A stretch of DNA of 64,000 nucleotides, taken from contig NC_086351.1 in the NCBI RefSeq assembly GCF_036324505.1, positions 8,302,001-8,366,000 on the forward strand. The letters are read 5' to 3'. A program made the translations under genes and the position numbers. Shown here piece by piece: positions 1 to 12,809 of this stretch. The notes beneath the pieces are model-generated. The model was not told where the DNA came from. It worked only from the letters and a program-made list of their open reading frames with translations, and searched no databases. This DNA is from Eleginops maclovinus (taxonomy: Eukaryota > Chordata > Actinopteri > Perciformes > Eleginopidae). Each line of letters begins with the position of its first letter. Position 1 is the stretch's first letter.

Positions 1-106
1 CTTTAGTAATTATGCCATTACATGCTTATACATGCTTACCTACAAGCAAGGCACATTTGATTGCTCATATGAAATCATGAGTTTGTCTAATGCACCCCCA
101 ATGTAG

Positions 107-2820
107 GCATGCACGGAGTTCACCACCCATGTGATGAATCTGCTGAGAGAGCAGTCCCGTACGCGGCCCGTGACTCCGCGAGAGATTGAGCGCATGGTGG
201 GCATCATCCACCGCAAGTTTAGCACCATCCAGACCCAGCTGAAGCAGAGCACTTGTGAGGCAGTCATGATCCTGAGGTCCCGCTTTCTTGATGCCAGGTA
301 GGCGTATATGGTTCCTGTCTTTTTTAAAGGAATACTGCAATGAAATCTTTTGAGCTTCATGTACTCAACCCTGAAGGCTTGCACTATGGATCTGAAAAGG
401 TTGCACGTTTACATTTTTGAAAAACAGTAACTGTAGGCAGCTTCAATACTCAACAGTTATTATGGTCTCAAATGGCAAATGAGTATCTGTGCAGAAAACA
501 TGTAAATAGTACAGAGTATTTTTTCATAACACAACATAGCATGTCCTAACTTGAGAAATGTTTTTGTTTCAAACAAATATTTATATAAGAAATGTTTCGA
601 CTAACGTAATCGAATACATTTGAATAGTTATTTAGGGTTATCATAAATGTGTGACCTCTTCTCTCATTCTTGTTTAACTTTTTTCTTTATTTTTGTAATT
701 GACTTACTGTCACCGTAAATGAGGGTAGCCCTCAAAGTTCTCTCGAGTATAAATAACAGTTGAACGATTAAATAATATGCCTGTTTTTTGTCTCATCAGG
801 CGCAAGAGGCGCAACTTCAGCAAACAGGCCACAGAGGGCCTGAACGAGTATTTCTACTCCCACCTGTCCAACCCCTACCCCAGTGAAGAAGCCAAAGAGG
901 AACTTGCCAAATCATGTGGAATCACCGTCTCTCAGGTAAACATGACGTTGAGGATCATGTTTAGAAAGGTTGAGGGTGTGTGTTTTTTTGAATCCATCTA
1001 GGGATGACATTTAATGTTTAGTGTTAAAGCGGTCTGTAATGGAGTTTCAGTGTTGGTGAAAAACAAGTTTCAGGTTTTCTATTCTCAAGCTTAAAGACAC
1101 CTTGTTTGTGATTCGTCAATTACAACTTGCATTAGCATGTATGTGTTAAAATGCTACTGCTCAGGATTGATCATTTTCATTTAAAGAGAACACTGACCTT
1201 TGATTTGTTTATATCTACTGCCAGGTGTCCAACTGGTTTGGCAACAAAAGAATCCGCTACAAGAAAAACATTGGCAAGTTCCAAGAAGAGGCAAACCTTT
1301 ATGCCATGAAAACAGCCTTGGTGGGCAGGCAGGGCAACGATTCCCCGCACACTCCTAACTCCACAGGTACTAAAATCAACCAGAGCTACAGTATGCAGCT
1401 GCTGCGCTTTAAAGCATATCCACATTTTTCCTCTCTGCCTCCCTTTGTCCCTGTACCAGAACGTGTCAATCATATGGCTAACCTTAACACAATGTATAAC
1501 CTGAGGCTCAGGAAATCGAAAACGTTTCTTGTTGTCAGACATTGAGCAAGCACACAGTGAATTTATGTTTTTTTCCAGTAATTTACCTGCTCTGTGACTG
1601 CTAGACTCACTTTCCCTGCCACAGTTTTGTTGGCTACCGACTTGTATGAATCATAATGTGACAACTTAAGCAGTAAGATACAGCCTCTTTCTTCTTAAGC
1701 TGTACAGGCTGCAAACTGTGGCTTTATAAAGAGCTCATCTTACATTTCTTTATGTTTTAGGTCTGTGTTCTGTTTTATAAGACATCCTGAGACTTCACAT
1801 TTAAAGGCAGTATTTAAACCCACAATATAGAAAACCATTATACCCATAACCACATAGTCATAGTGTTCCACCCTAAACTGCTACCTCTACACAGCAACTG
1901 TTTCTAAGGTCCTGTTGTCTACCTTTAGGATCTGGATCCTTCTCTCTGTCCGGGTCAGCTGACTTATTTTTGGGAGTTCCCCCTGTGAATGGCGATCAGG
2001 CCGGTTACCAAATGGGAGTGCAGGTACTTTATACCTCTAGCAGTAGTTTCAAAAAAAGATTTAAATGATGAGGCTGGGGATATTTGATTTCCGTCAATAA
2101 ATCAAATGAAACATAAAAAATATTCCTCTATTTCAAAGAGCTTCATTTGCTGAAAAGATATCAAAGACGCATCAATGACCGCCACTGTTGCACTGCGTGT
2201 TTCTTCATAAAGACATACACACACACACACACACACACACGAGAGGGAAGAAACCAATGTTGGTTTTGGTCTTTTATTGTAATTTGTCCAATAATAGATC
2301 TAGCAATATACTTTTATGGATAACCATGATAAATAAACATTCAAATCAAGTTAATAACACACATATATTGTGTTGATAATATAGGTTTGGAATTTCAATA
2401 TCCATTAGTCCAATTTAGCTTTTTGTGTTTCTTTGTACCCTCTTTTGCACTTATGGTTTCAGACAGTTCCCACAAAATGCACATCAAACACATTTGATTC
2501 TATCCTACATTTATTTCATTCCCCCACATAAACTGTGACAGAAGCTAGCCAGAAAAAAAGACATCTGGAGATTATGTCGAATAGATGCACTAATTATGCA
2601 CCCTTGTTGGTTCAGATGCCAGAAATAACCAAGTGACGTGCTGAAAGATGACACAATGGCAAAAGTGCAAAGCAGACATAAGGTCCATGTTGTCCGCTGA
2701 CACTTTGTTTGCCTCTTTGTTTTTCTCTCTATTTCCCAGGCTAACGGGAACTGGAACGGTCGAAATTCGCCCCCGCCTGGCGCCTCGCCCCACAGCGACC
2801 ACTCAGACAACTCCGACTGA
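107..2820 (+). CDS. pbx2: PBX2-type TALE homeodomain transcription factor (3' part)
   Basis: Five exons read in phase: 107-297, 800-935, 1225-1366, 1929-2023 and 2740-2820 (TGA at 2818). The first two carry the end of the PBC domain and the start of the homeodomain. The three-residue TALE loop ([15 protein letters not shown]) spans exon 2, and recognition helix [11 protein letters not shown] opens exon 3. PBX proteins bind DNA with HOX and MEIS partners in the nucleus. The tail with [11 protein letters not shown] and a Gly-Asp pair resembles PBX2 more than PBX1, 3 or 4, and the neighbours (Notch, tap1, brd2) fit the human PBX2 locus. The last exon is short (26 residues) and ends in an Asp/Ser-rich tail, so the C-terminus looks shorter than mammalian PBX2. 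The N-terminus lies outside the window. Confidence 0.9.
2217..2240. repeat. (AC)n microsatellite
   Basis: About twelve uninterrupted AC units in the last pbx2 intron. Confidence 0.95.
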
Positions 2821-3510
2821 GGACCCGGCCCACTGGCACAGAATGACAGCGACGGAAGATTGACGGCAGAAAAGACAGATAGAATGATCGTACACTTCCC
2901 ACTTGGCTGCAGTAGTTTTTGTACATTGTTTGTTTGGTTTGATTATTTTAAATGTACGTTGTATTTTATTCTTTTCTTACCGCTCAGTGTGGGTCATTAT
3001 TATGTTTGTATGATTAGCTGAGCGCACGGATGGTAGAGTGACAAATGTGTGTGTGCTGTGTGCATGCAGGTGTGGTTTTATTATCAGGGTGAAGGGTTTG
3101 TTCTCCACCTCTTGGTAAATGTTACTGAGGTGTGTGTTAGAGGTTGGGAAGGATCGGGGGGTGGGGACAGCATTATCATCGTTTTTATCACACTATATCG
3201 TTATTATTAATATTATTGCCGTTTTATTATTAATGCTACAACTATTATCATTTTAACCGCTCAGAAAAAGAGAGAATGCATTTAGTGAATGAGAGGACAA
3301 TAGAGAAAAATCCAAAGATTTAGTGTGTTTGTTTCTCTGTTTTGTTTGTTTGTTTTCTACCGGGCTTATGTGTCCCTGTAAAATGAGTGAGGCGTGTGTG
3401 ACTCCATATCAATTGTTTGAATGGGTATATCAGCAGTGCTGTCTTTTTTCTGTACAGTGAAACACCTGTATTCTCTCTACCTCTTTTACAATAAAGACTC
3501 TCTGTATTCA
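2821..3510 (+). other. pbx2: pbx2 3' UTR with poly(A) signal
   Basis: Non-coding, AT-rich sequence follows the pbx2 stop. An AATAAA at 3490-3495 is the first clear polyadenylation signal. The cleavage site itself is inferred. Confidence 0.6.
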
Positions 3511-5600
3511 CAACCAGATGGTGATTGGTCCAGAGATATTTGGAGTCAAAAAGCTTCAAGGCCAGTACAAAAGGTTGGTTGACTCATAGAGACCTAATGT
3601 TTCCTCCTAGATGTATCCAGTAATGCCAACCGTTTTGGTTTGATTTTCCCAGTTTTAAAAAAATGTTTCCCCAAATACATTGGAGGTGAATAGATTGTAT
3701 AATCCTCAGATCTCATGGACAGTTTTCTCTGAAAGTTGCGTTATATTTACGAGGTAGGTAAAACGAAAACTGCACAACATGTTATTGTATTGTCCAGTTT
3801 ATTGCCTCAAGGTTGTACCATCACCTGGGTAAAGCGGGTAACTGCCCAAATGACTAAGATACTAATTACATTTCCTAAAACTATTGTGGAATTTGTATCA
3901 CTTATGTACAAAATCAGCCAAGTGCATGATTGCCTAATATTCCTGCACTGTCAGATCAGATTGAGTCAAACATTCATTTTAACAGTGTAGAATGTGCTGA
4001 TATGGTGCACAGTCCTTAAGTAATGTACTTTTTGTTTGTTTATTTAACAAGGGTAGTGTTCAACACAATAAAGAAGTGTAAATGAGTTAAAAAACACTTT
4101 GGTTTTCCCTGGTAAGACCTAAAGCCACACCTAAAAATATGATAAAATACCATAAAAATAAACACACAAGTTAAGATATACTTTATTAATCCCAAATTGG
4201 GTAATGTTTTCGTTGCAGCAGCAAACAAAGTATTCCACGTTATTAGAAATACAACAAAAAGTGGAAAATAAACTATTTTATAAATAAAAGAATATTTTTA
4301 TATTCAGAGTTGACCATCTGACAAATAAAACATACTACATATTGCAGAAAGTAATACAGGCGCATTACATATAGGCAACAGCTTATTATAAATTAGTTAA
4401 GAGAAAAACCTGAAACTTTAACGGTGAAGCTCAGATGGGGTGTGTTTGGGCTGCGTGTTGAGTTACTGCAGGACTCATGTGCCCCAAGCTATAATGCAAT
4501 CAAAGCTGTTAATTCATCTACATCTCCCGGGCTCACACCACTTAATCAAGAAGTGCCACGTGTGCGTCGTCACCCCCTTTCATCTTTCCCACGGTCGCAT
4601 TGTCATCTTCAAAGAGTTTCCTCGAGCAAATGTGGAACAACTGTGGCGCTAAAAGTTGCACCAGCACGAGACGGCTGCCCAAATGGCACGCGTGGTCTAT
4701 TGTAACATGGCGGTGTGAATGCAAAATGATCACCATTGTTACACCTTCAGCCTGCAGTCTGACTAACAAATGCAAAGGCGTCAAGTGTGAATGGAAAGGT
4801 GTTGGCACTCGCCGTAAGTGAGCGCACAGTTCGTAGAAGGGAACAATAAGGAAGAAAGAAATAAAGACACGACTTTTTCAGCAGGAACAAAACACCTTAA
4901 AAGTGATGTTTGTGAGCCACGTGTAATTAATGATTTACACAAATGATGTAGACTATCATTGTTTAATATGCCATCAGTCGTCTTGCTCAGAAAAGGTTGC
5001 AGCTTTGGGTACATTAATACACCAGATGAACAGATGGATAGAAGTGCCAACTTATCCAGTCACTCGCACCTCATATGGTACACAAATGGTTTACACGCTC
5101 CCTTTTACGCGCAGCTGCTTCCAAGTCTCTTCGTATTTGGCTAGTAATATTACAAGAACAATCCATGGACATATTGTTTAAGGGGTTTGAAATTAAAGTA
5201 CAACAGCTACAAACTCTACACTAACAATAAATGGTTACAGGAAACATCCTTACCAGCCCAGAAAAAAATATTAATTTACATGTTCTGTTACATTACATGT
5301 TTCAATGAACAATCTAAGATCTGCTAATTTTGTAAATGTCTCCGTTTTGGGATGATTAAAGGATTTCTGATAGTGATTTTACGCATAGCTTCTTACGCAC
5401 GGTTCTGAGCGTGTGTAACGGTTCATAGCCGTGTGTCTTGTTTTTGCACAGACTGATTTTTTTCCAAATATGAACATGTAAGAAAAGTCCAATTTATTCA
5501 AATTAGAGTGGGCCTACTGGCAATAAAAGGGTGAGATCGAGGAGTTGAGGGGAGGGGTTGGGTTGTAAAAATGTGTTACGGTAGAGGGAGGAGCCTGAGG
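3511..5600. other. Intergenic spacer, pbx2 to first her gene
   Basis: No supported gene. It holds a LINE-tail-like fragment near 4174-4205 and otherwise AT-rich sequence. Short reading frames near 4424-5181 overlap on both strands and show no family motif, so I do not call them genes. Confidence 0.6.
4174..4205. repeat. LINE 3'-tail-like fragment
   Basis: Contains ATACTTTATTAATCCCAAAT, close to a short sequence that recurs at the 3' ends of teleost non-LTR retrotransposons. A similar piece lies at 7890-7925. The family was not determined. Confidence 0.45.
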
Positions 5601-5706
5601 GATGAGAAGGTTAAAAAGCGGTAGGACACGACACCGGCCACATTGCCTGATCAGTTGAAGAACTGACAGCACAGGATAACAAGAGCTCACTGGACCACTG
5701 GCTATT
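5540..5706 (+). promoter_or_regulatory. Promoter and 5' UTR of first her gene
   Basis: A GGAGGAGCCTGAGG block (5587-5600) and a TATA-like TTAAAAAG (5611-5618) precede the ATG at 5707. The second her gene has a similar GGAGCCTAAA block and a CATAAAA box at comparable distance, as expected for a duplicated promoter. The transcription start is inferred at about 5640. Confidence 0.5.
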
Positions 5707-6855
5707 ATGAAACTACTTCAGGAAACGATGGATACACCACACGAAAGAAAGGTAAGAAATACATCTCAATGCATGTTATAAATCCTGTTTCTAAAAACGA
5801 GTTGGCCCACTTTGTAAAAGTCACACTCATATATTAATGTGGTTAAAACTACAGAATTGTCATTGAAAAGCTGACAAGAAAACTATTTGAAACTGAATCT
5901 TCCAAAAATGTACATTTGGTTAATCCCCACTTTTTTTCTTTTAGGTGATAAAATCTCAAGTGGAGAAACGCCGAAGGGAGAGAATGAACAGCAGTCTGGA
6001 GCATCTGAGGACCATGTTGCTTCAAGACCAACCACAACCAGTAAGAAATCCATAAAACTTCTGAGTGAACTTTTATAGCTTGTGAAAAGAGATAATTTGG
6101 TCTCCTTTTTATAAAAAAATGTAGCATTCATTGTATGGATCTTAAACAATCAGAAAAAGTAACTGGTCAAATGTGAGGATGTATTAAAGGGATCCGGGCA
6201 CATTTCAACATTTGTATACTGTTAAAAATATATTTATTTAGGTTGAGAAAAAAGGGTTGAATTGTTGCAACATTGTACTGTTCAGGCCTCTTACTGACAA
6301 AAGACTAACTCGTATTTTTTCTTGCAGGATGGGATTCAGCGCAGAGTTGAGAAAGCTGAGATACTCGAGCACTCAGTGCTTTTCCTCCAGAACACCACCC
6401 GAAGAAACAAGACGAAAGCTACTGCTGCTGGAGGTGGCCAGAAACAGTCCTTCCAAGAAGGCTTTTCTACCTGCCTGCAGAATGCAGCTCTGTTCCTGGG
6501 ACCTGAAGGGAAAGGCCTGTTGCTTGGAGCAGCACCGGATGCATCTCTTGCTGCTTGTTTTTGCCACTCAGACTCTGATTCTGCAGGTGTTCAAAGGACA
6601 ACTGAAGCCTGCTGCTCCAGCTCTCTACCGCACACAAAGACCATTCTTAAGATGCTGAAACAAAAGTCTAAGCACAGACTGCATACACAATGCCACAGTG
6701 TTACTCATCCATACCTACTTCCAGTCCAGCAGAGGTTTCCCCAACAGGCTCAGAGACTAAATCAGCTTGAGATCAGCATGGAGAGTCAAGCTGGCAAACA
6801 TAACTTGTCCCAGAGCAGCCCTCTCAGCCAGAGTTTGTGGAGACCATGGCCCTGA
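5707..6855 (+). CDS. Hairy/E(spl) bHLH repressor, HES7-type, copy 1
   Basis: Three exons in phase: 5707-5751, 5945-6040, 6328-6855, giving 222 residues. Exon 2 carries the basic region and helix 1 (VEKRRRERMN). Exon 3 opens with helix 2 (RRVEKAEILEHSVLFLQ), followed by an Orange-type segment around GGGQKQSFQEGFSTCLQ. The protein ends in WRPWP, the Groucho/TLE-recruiting tetrapeptide plus a proline. Proteins of this class are nuclear repressors that oscillate in presomitic mesoderm and are usually driven by Notch. The basic region reads IKSQVEKRRR, so the class-defining proline (KPxxEKRRR) is a serine here, whereas copy 2 keeps it. HES7/her7-type is my best match; HES5-type is less likely. Confidence 0.9.
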
Positions 6856-7440
6856 CCAACAAGCAGTGGACTCTGAAACTCTGTCAGCTGTAAACTATAG
6901 TGCTATTGAAAGAACATTTGCATTGTAATGTTGTGAACACTGGCCTCTAGTCATCTGATTGCGTTGTTGGTGTTTAACTAAAAGCGAAAAGCCTTTAAAA
7001 AAAAAGTGAATACTCATTAATGCATGTGCTGTATTAGTCAGTGGGCAGGCACACTGATTTTCTCAGAATGGAACACACCTGAGCTTTATCAGAAACCTGC
7101 TGTGGTGAAGACAATGTTCAGATGTGAGTATCATTATGCATCTGCCCTCCTTCATACCCTCAAATCCTCTGATGCAGCCACTGTCCAGATTTCAGACAGT
7201 GGATAAGGATCGAATGTCCATCCTCTACATTTCCAGATGTGGAACCCCAGGGTTCGAGGCAATGTAACCCCTCACACTCACCTGTGTGCCATGAAGTCTG
7301 CTGACATTAAGGAAACATGTCAACAACATAACTTATATTCTGTTTAATATATGACTTGCCTATTTTGCACACTAATTTATTGTGGATGCCTCCCTATGGT
7401 GAGCAGTATTTCTTTTTATAATAAAAAAACGTCTCTTAAA
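6856..7440 (+). other. 3' UTR of first her gene
   Basis: No coding signal. AATAAA at 7420-7425 is the likely poly(A) signal. Confidence 0.5.
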
Positions 7441-7869
7441 ATATAAAAATGGTGTCAGATTTTTTTCCAAAGCTACTGAAGGCCCTTTGTTTGTGCTGAC
7501 ATTGACAGCCCTTTTTAGTCGGCTGGAGGTGTGAAGCGTGGCCTCCTGCAGAGCTACATCCCCCAGGTGTGAAGTCTGGCCAAGAGGTGATCAACTTCAG
7601 TAGCAGTTTTCACTTCAAAGACATCAAACGATAGCCCTGCTCACACACCATTCACTTAGTTTTAAGCCTTTATAGGATTAAATCCATGAATAAAAAAAGC
7701 TAATATAGCCAGTCCGTGTTAAAGATTTGCCACCAGAAAGAATATAAAAAGATGTAACCTATTATAAAACATTGCATGTAACTGCAAAGTCTCTGTCATA
7801 CTGATTAATAACGCTACAGAAACACTTTTGCTGCTTTTCCAGCAAGGAGTCTTCATCTATTTACATTAC

Positions 7870-7925
7870 ATTCCTATAGATATAGATAGATAAAATTACT
7901 TTATTGATGCCAATTTGGGAATTTG
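7870..7925. repeat. LINE 3'-tail-like fragment with GATA units
   Basis: ATAGATAGATA followed by TTACTTTATTGATGCC, similar to the fragment at 4174-4205. It looks like a decayed non-LTR retrotransposon end. Confidence 0.4.
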
Positions 7926-8830
7926 TTTCTATAGTGTTAGAATGAGGTTAAATGATTGAAAATCCCAGTAGTATTCATAACTCACTTTACTCTACAACCC
8001 CCAAACAAGATTGGCTAATTCTGTGTACCTCAGTATATAAACTGTTCTTGAAGAAGTCTGATTTAACTGCTTATCTGCTCCTTAAAGTACAGTTAGTTGT
8101 TATATAAATTCTTATATAATGACATATACTATAACTATATGCCATTGGCTGTACATTCAGAGTCCCTGAGCTACAGCACTAAATTCCACTGCTTCCCATC
8201 AAGCACTACTACTACAGTCTTAGTTTAAACTGAACTTCGTTAGCATAGTCTTTACCAGATTAAGTCAAATTATCTGGGAATCCCCCCAGCCCACGTCCAC
8301 GCTTGTTTTCATTGTAATTAGCATTCATTTTCGCACCTACTTCGTCCCCAGCTGCTCAGAGGACATTTGTTTCCTACGCGTGTCTGGTGTCACATCACAG
8401 GAAACAAAACGTGTCTTAACACCTCCTGCGACCCTTTGAAGTTATGTCACAATCAGGAAACATTTGTCTGGTTGATTTTCCCCTGAAAAATAAAGAAAAT
8501 GAGCGAGAGAGAAATTGGTCGAATACCCGGTTACGCAGATAAATGTATCACTTGTCTGTTGAGCATTCCTGTGGTAGTCCAGCATTTATGTTAAATGGCG
8601 AAAGAAAAAAAAAAACCCGTCTTTTTTACTTGGTTAAACTGATGGGAGATCTTGACACAAATACAAATTTTAGAGGAGGTTTTATTGGTTCTTTAAGTTA
8701 ACAAAGCGAACTGAAAATGCACTTTGATTCATTTCTGTGAGTGTTATTATTATTTTATGGCCACGTTTTACTTGCTTGGTGTCACTGATCCGATGTAAGT
8801 CAGCGTGGGAGACACTTTCCACGCTTCTTC

Positions 8831-8932
8831 TCATGGGAAGAAAGAGGGCGCCCATTTGCACTTTTATTATCTGTTAGTATAAGTACATCATTAAATAAGT
8901 GTGTGGAGTTCTGCGAGCTTTTAGGTTCCCAG
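8831..8932 (+). promoter_or_regulatory. RBPJ-bracketed module, copy A
   Basis: Opens with CATGGGAA and closes with GGTTCCCA. Between them lies TTTTATTAT followed by TACATCATT, aligning with copies at 10293, 10712 and (inverted) 13653. This is the most diverged copy; neither boundary is a perfect YGTGRGAA site. Confidence 0.5.
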
Positions 8933-10292
8933 GCACACGCTTACACACGCTGGTCACTCAAATGCAAATTACGCAGTAACGTTGCCCTGTGATTTTACAT
9001 CTTTCACACCTATAAATTGAGCTGATTTTAGCCGAGCTCTGCCTCAGTTTCAGTGAATAGCACTCATTTTGTAGTTATTTCACTATAATGTTTTATGCCT
9101 CTTTTCAGCTGACCTCTATTTGCTGTAACAATAACATGGTGTAGTGGTTTCTTGTGAACAAAGGTAACTGTTGCTTTCCATTAACAAAGACAATTTATGG
9201 CGCTACATTTACGCATTTTGACTCAATGATTACAATAAAAGGCAGCAGGAGTCCACTGCTGAGTTCAATTGTGACGTTTAGTGAGGATTACAGATTATAT
9301 TGGTTTGTGCCCTTAATGGTCGTTTTTTTATTGTGTTATTTCAGTGATTTATCACAAGGATATTTTTAAGTTTAATCGAAATGTATATTCGTCTGTCTTT
9401 CTGAATGAAGGCACGTGTCAGACATATTGAAGCTGATAACGTCCCACCTCAGGAGCATCGTATATTGAGTTTAGAAAACACAAACATATTTCTTGATTAT
9501 TTTTGTCTTTTTATGTTGACGGGACAAACTACTGAGATGTTCTGTAATGTACAAACTTATATATACATTTTTAGAAATTGTTGTAGCCTGTTACAGTTGT
9601 GTTGGTAAGGCATTCAGTGAGCTGTTTTTTTCAGCTGGCGCGTGTTCGAATAAGTGTGAAGTGGTCGCGTGTTGCTCTCGCTGCTTGCTGTGTGTTTCAA
9701 AAGGGTTTAATGAATGGCAAAGTTCACTAAATAACAAAGGCACATGGTTTGAGGCTCTACTTGAATAGGCATTTGTTTTACTTACGATATAATAGCTTTA
9801 TTGAATTAATTTGTACTTATTACTCCATGCTGAAAGTTACTGGACCTCAAATTAAGAGCAGCTTTACATTTCGAGCAAATTCAACAGTTAAATGTTGCTT
9901 TCAAATTACTGCATTATTATAAAAGATCTCTTATGTCTTATATAATATGAGTCACAATGGGAACTACTGAACGAGTGCTTCTACTTTCTATAATTTGGGT
10001 CCATTTTCTGATGTCTTTATACTTCTACTTGAGTATTGTTTGGAATGCAGGTATTTTACCTGTAATGGAGTATATTTATCTTGTCGTTGTGGTATTTTTT
10101 CTTAAATTAAGGATCGTGGTGCCATCGCTGCAATATTGCCTGCTATTGCAATGTGCTTGAAGACAAACATTATCTTGCTGTAGGGAGAGTTAGGCAAATG
10201 GGCACATGTGCCTCACACCAAGTCATAATAAATACGAATGTCCTTTTTTCCACAAGTCAACACTCAGACGCAAATGTTGGATAAGTGTGGCG

Positions 10293-10400
10293 GTGGGAAA
10301 ATGTCCCCAAATCTTTCTCAAATGTTAACTTTATTACCTGTTAAAACTGATACCTCATTCGCAGAGTGTGCTGGAAGAGAGGTGACATTCAGTTTCCCAC
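10293..10400 (+). promoter_or_regulatory. RBPJ-bracketed module, copy B
   Basis: GGTGGGAAA at the left and TTTCCCACA at the right (TGTGGGAA on the minus strand, a match to the Su(H)/RBPJ consensus). The core has CTTTATTAC, TGTTAAAACTGATAC and CTCATT, shared with the other copies. TTTATTAC resembles a Cdx site. Confidence 0.6.
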
Positions 10401-10711
10401 AAGCACACGGGACGATCTGAATAACTGTTAAAGTATCTGACAGGAGTCAAAAATGGTTTTGTCGTGTGTCGTAATCAATTACATTAATTGGAATATACGT
10501 AAAGTCTGTAGTTTACGCATACTGTGGTTGTCTCTTGAGCTCAATGGACAACATGTAATTTACTTGAAAATACATCAGTTCTTAGACGATACAACAACTG
10601 ATGACACAAGGACATGATTATTTTGTGTTTACTGTTTGTGGTAGACTGTCCACACCGACACACTTTCAATAATTTTATAAATGGTGAGAAAAGCTCCTTT
10701 AGCTCCCTCTC

Positions 10712-10816
10712 ATGGGAAACTTGGGCACGGTGCTGTATTCTTACTTTATTACGTGTGAGAATCGATACATCATAACAAAGCGTGCCTGGGGGAGAAGTGG
10801 CTTTCGGGTTCCCACG
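10712..10816 (+). promoter_or_regulatory. RBPJ-bracketed module, copy C
   Basis: CATGGGAAA at the left and TTCCCACG at the right (CGTGGGAA on the minus strand). The core CTTTATTACGTGTGAG includes a T-box-like half site (CTCACAC on the minus strand), followed by GATACATCAT. Confidence 0.6.
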
Positions 10817-11760
10817 AGTTGCTTCTCAGAATGTGATCATCAAATGTACCATTTGGTTTTAATCGTATTATTTCACACGTATTTGTAGAGCCAGCCGTGC
10901 GTAAAAGGCACCTTTACGCACAATACGTAGACGCTATTTTCAGGCGACTTGGGGATGTTTGCATATTTTTCAAACATATTTTGAATACAGTAAGATATAT
11001 TTAACTTTGAACTGCAATATTTGACATTTTTTAATACACAACCAAGAATTAACTGTTACAGAAAGCAATGCATAAACGAGAGGATTTTACGCACGCCATC
11101 AAACATTTCCTGGTGAAGCTTTAGAGAATTTATGAGAACTTCAATCATTAGTGAGTCCTTAAAGAGCCCTTATCCAGAAAGTTTTCGATTACTCCCTATA
11201 TTTTTGGATTTGTTTCTGACAGTATAGGCCTGGGGACATGTCTCGTTTGGCTGTCCATAATAAGGGCGTGAGAAGTCACCCACAGTCGTTTGTCTGGGCT
11301 TCACGCTGTTCTGGCGGATGCTTGTTGCCTTCACACATATATGTTAAATGTGTCACACGAGCTGGTAACACCTTACACATGCGCGTGGCGCTCACAGCGG
11401 GGTATAGCTGCACGTGCCTGTGAAGTGAGTCTGTGTGAAGAGTCTTTAGGCGCCTGTTCATTCTGCAGTCATTTTAAGAGACATATCAAAATGTATTAAC
11501 ACAAATAATACATAAATGTTTAAAGTAGAACATAACTAAAAACATTTAACATATTATTTTGATGTTTTAACAATAATAGCATAGCTTTTTCCACTGATAT
11601 TTCCAGCTCATAACTTTTAATTGAACTGAAGCACACTGTCAAACTACAGCAAAAAGAGTCACAACAAAATTAGTCTTTCACTTTTAAAGGGGAATGTTTT
11701 TACAGACATTAACGACTTTGTAAAATGTAGTGTAGTGGCTTCGTTAAGGTGTAAAAAACT

Positions 11761-11922
11761 GGGGGGGAAATAGTCTGTGACCAAATATGGTGGGTGGAGC
11801 CTAAAGCCACGCCCACATATCATATGGCATAAAAGCTCGAGCTGTGGGTCAGTGGGCACATTCCGCTTTGACTGAAACATCGATCGAACTCCTGTAACCA
11901 GATCGTGGAATAACCTACCATC
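11761..11922 (+). promoter_or_regulatory. Promoter and 5' UTR of second her gene
   Basis: GGTGGGTGGAGCCTAAAGCC followed by CACGCCCAC (KLF/Sp-like) and a CATAAAA box at 11828-11834. Start of transcription is inferred near 11860. The ATG is at 11923. Confidence 0.5.
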
Positions 11923-12809
11923 ATGAAATTGATTCACGAATCAGAGGACGCGAAGTTCGACAGAAAGGTACTTAATCTTTCATGCTTTTTAAAGAAAAAT
12001 GTAATCTCCAAGCTCTATTTGTAAGTATTTTAACTATCAGTTGTATTTCATTCATTGATCAATTGTATCTGTTTTTTGCTTCTCAGAATCTCAAACCTCA
12101 GGTGGAAAGACGTCGAAGAGAGAGAATGAACCGCAGTCTGGAGAGCCTGAAGACACTTTTACTGCAACAACAGGTAAGACCCACAAACTGTCCGGAACAC
12201 TTTTTTCTCTTTTTTGGGATTAAATGCATTTTCAAAGTGTCTGAGAGACTGTTTATTAACTTGGTTTTTTTTTTTCTTTCCAAGGAAGCATCTCAGCGCA
12301 GAGTAGAGAAAGCTGAGATACTCGAGCACACGGTGCTGTTTCTCCAGAACACTGCTGAAAGAGAAAAGACGAGAGTTGGAGATGTTGCCGGAGGCCAGAA
12401 ACACTCCTACCAGGACGGTTTCTCCGCCTGCCTACAGACAGCTTCTCGTTTCCTTGGACCTGATGGGAAAGGGCGTTGGCTTGGAGCAGCACTGGATGCA
12501 TCTCTTGCTGCTCGCGTTTCCAGTTTAGACTCTGATTCTACAGGCGTCCCAAGAAGAACCGAAGTCTGCTGCTCGTCCAACTCTCTCAGAAACTCCTCGA
12601 CGTCTATTCTTCGCATGCTGATACACAGGTCCGGGCACAGGATGCGCACAACTGCCCCCACTGTGCTCAGTTGTGTTCAGACCCTCGGAGAATCACATTG
12701 CTCTCCAACGACTCCCCATCAGCCCCGCAAAGTGGCGAGTCCAGCGAGCAAACAGAGCCCGTCTCAGAGCATCACAGCCAGCCAGTCACTGTGGAGGCCC
12801 TGGCCCTGA
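11923..12809 (+). CDS. Hairy/E(spl) bHLH repressor, HES7-type, copy 2
   Basis: Three exons in phase: 11923-11967, 12087-12173, 12285-12809, giving 218 residues. Exon boundaries match copy 1 exactly in position and phase, showing tandem duplication. The basic region is KPQVERRRRERMN with the hallmark proline present. Helix 2 reads RRVEKAEILEHTVLFLQ, the Orange-type segment includes GGQKHSYQDGFSACLQ, and the C-terminus is SQSLWRPWP. It is predicted to be a nuclear Groucho-dependent repressor of the Notch/segmentation-clock type. The copies differ most between the Orange domain and the WRPW tail. The flanking RBPJ-bracketed modules suggest Notch-responsive expression. Confidence 0.92.

Larger units (their letters stand above)
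7441..11760. other. Spacer between the two her genes, enhancer-rich
   Basis: No supported gene across 4.3 kb. It holds a LINE-tail-like piece near 7870-7925 and three copies of a module bracketed by TGGGAA and TTCCCA motifs (8831-8932, 10293-10400, 10712-10816). The rest is AT-rich with scattered CACACG and ACGCA words. Confidence 0.6.

Noticed and set aside
2217..2376. 62-residue frame over the AC repeat
   Set aside because: It is intronic in pbx2 and largely microsatellite.
4424..5181. Overlapping short frames upstream of the first her gene
   Set aside because: Frames overlap on both strands, lack splice support and show no recognisable family.
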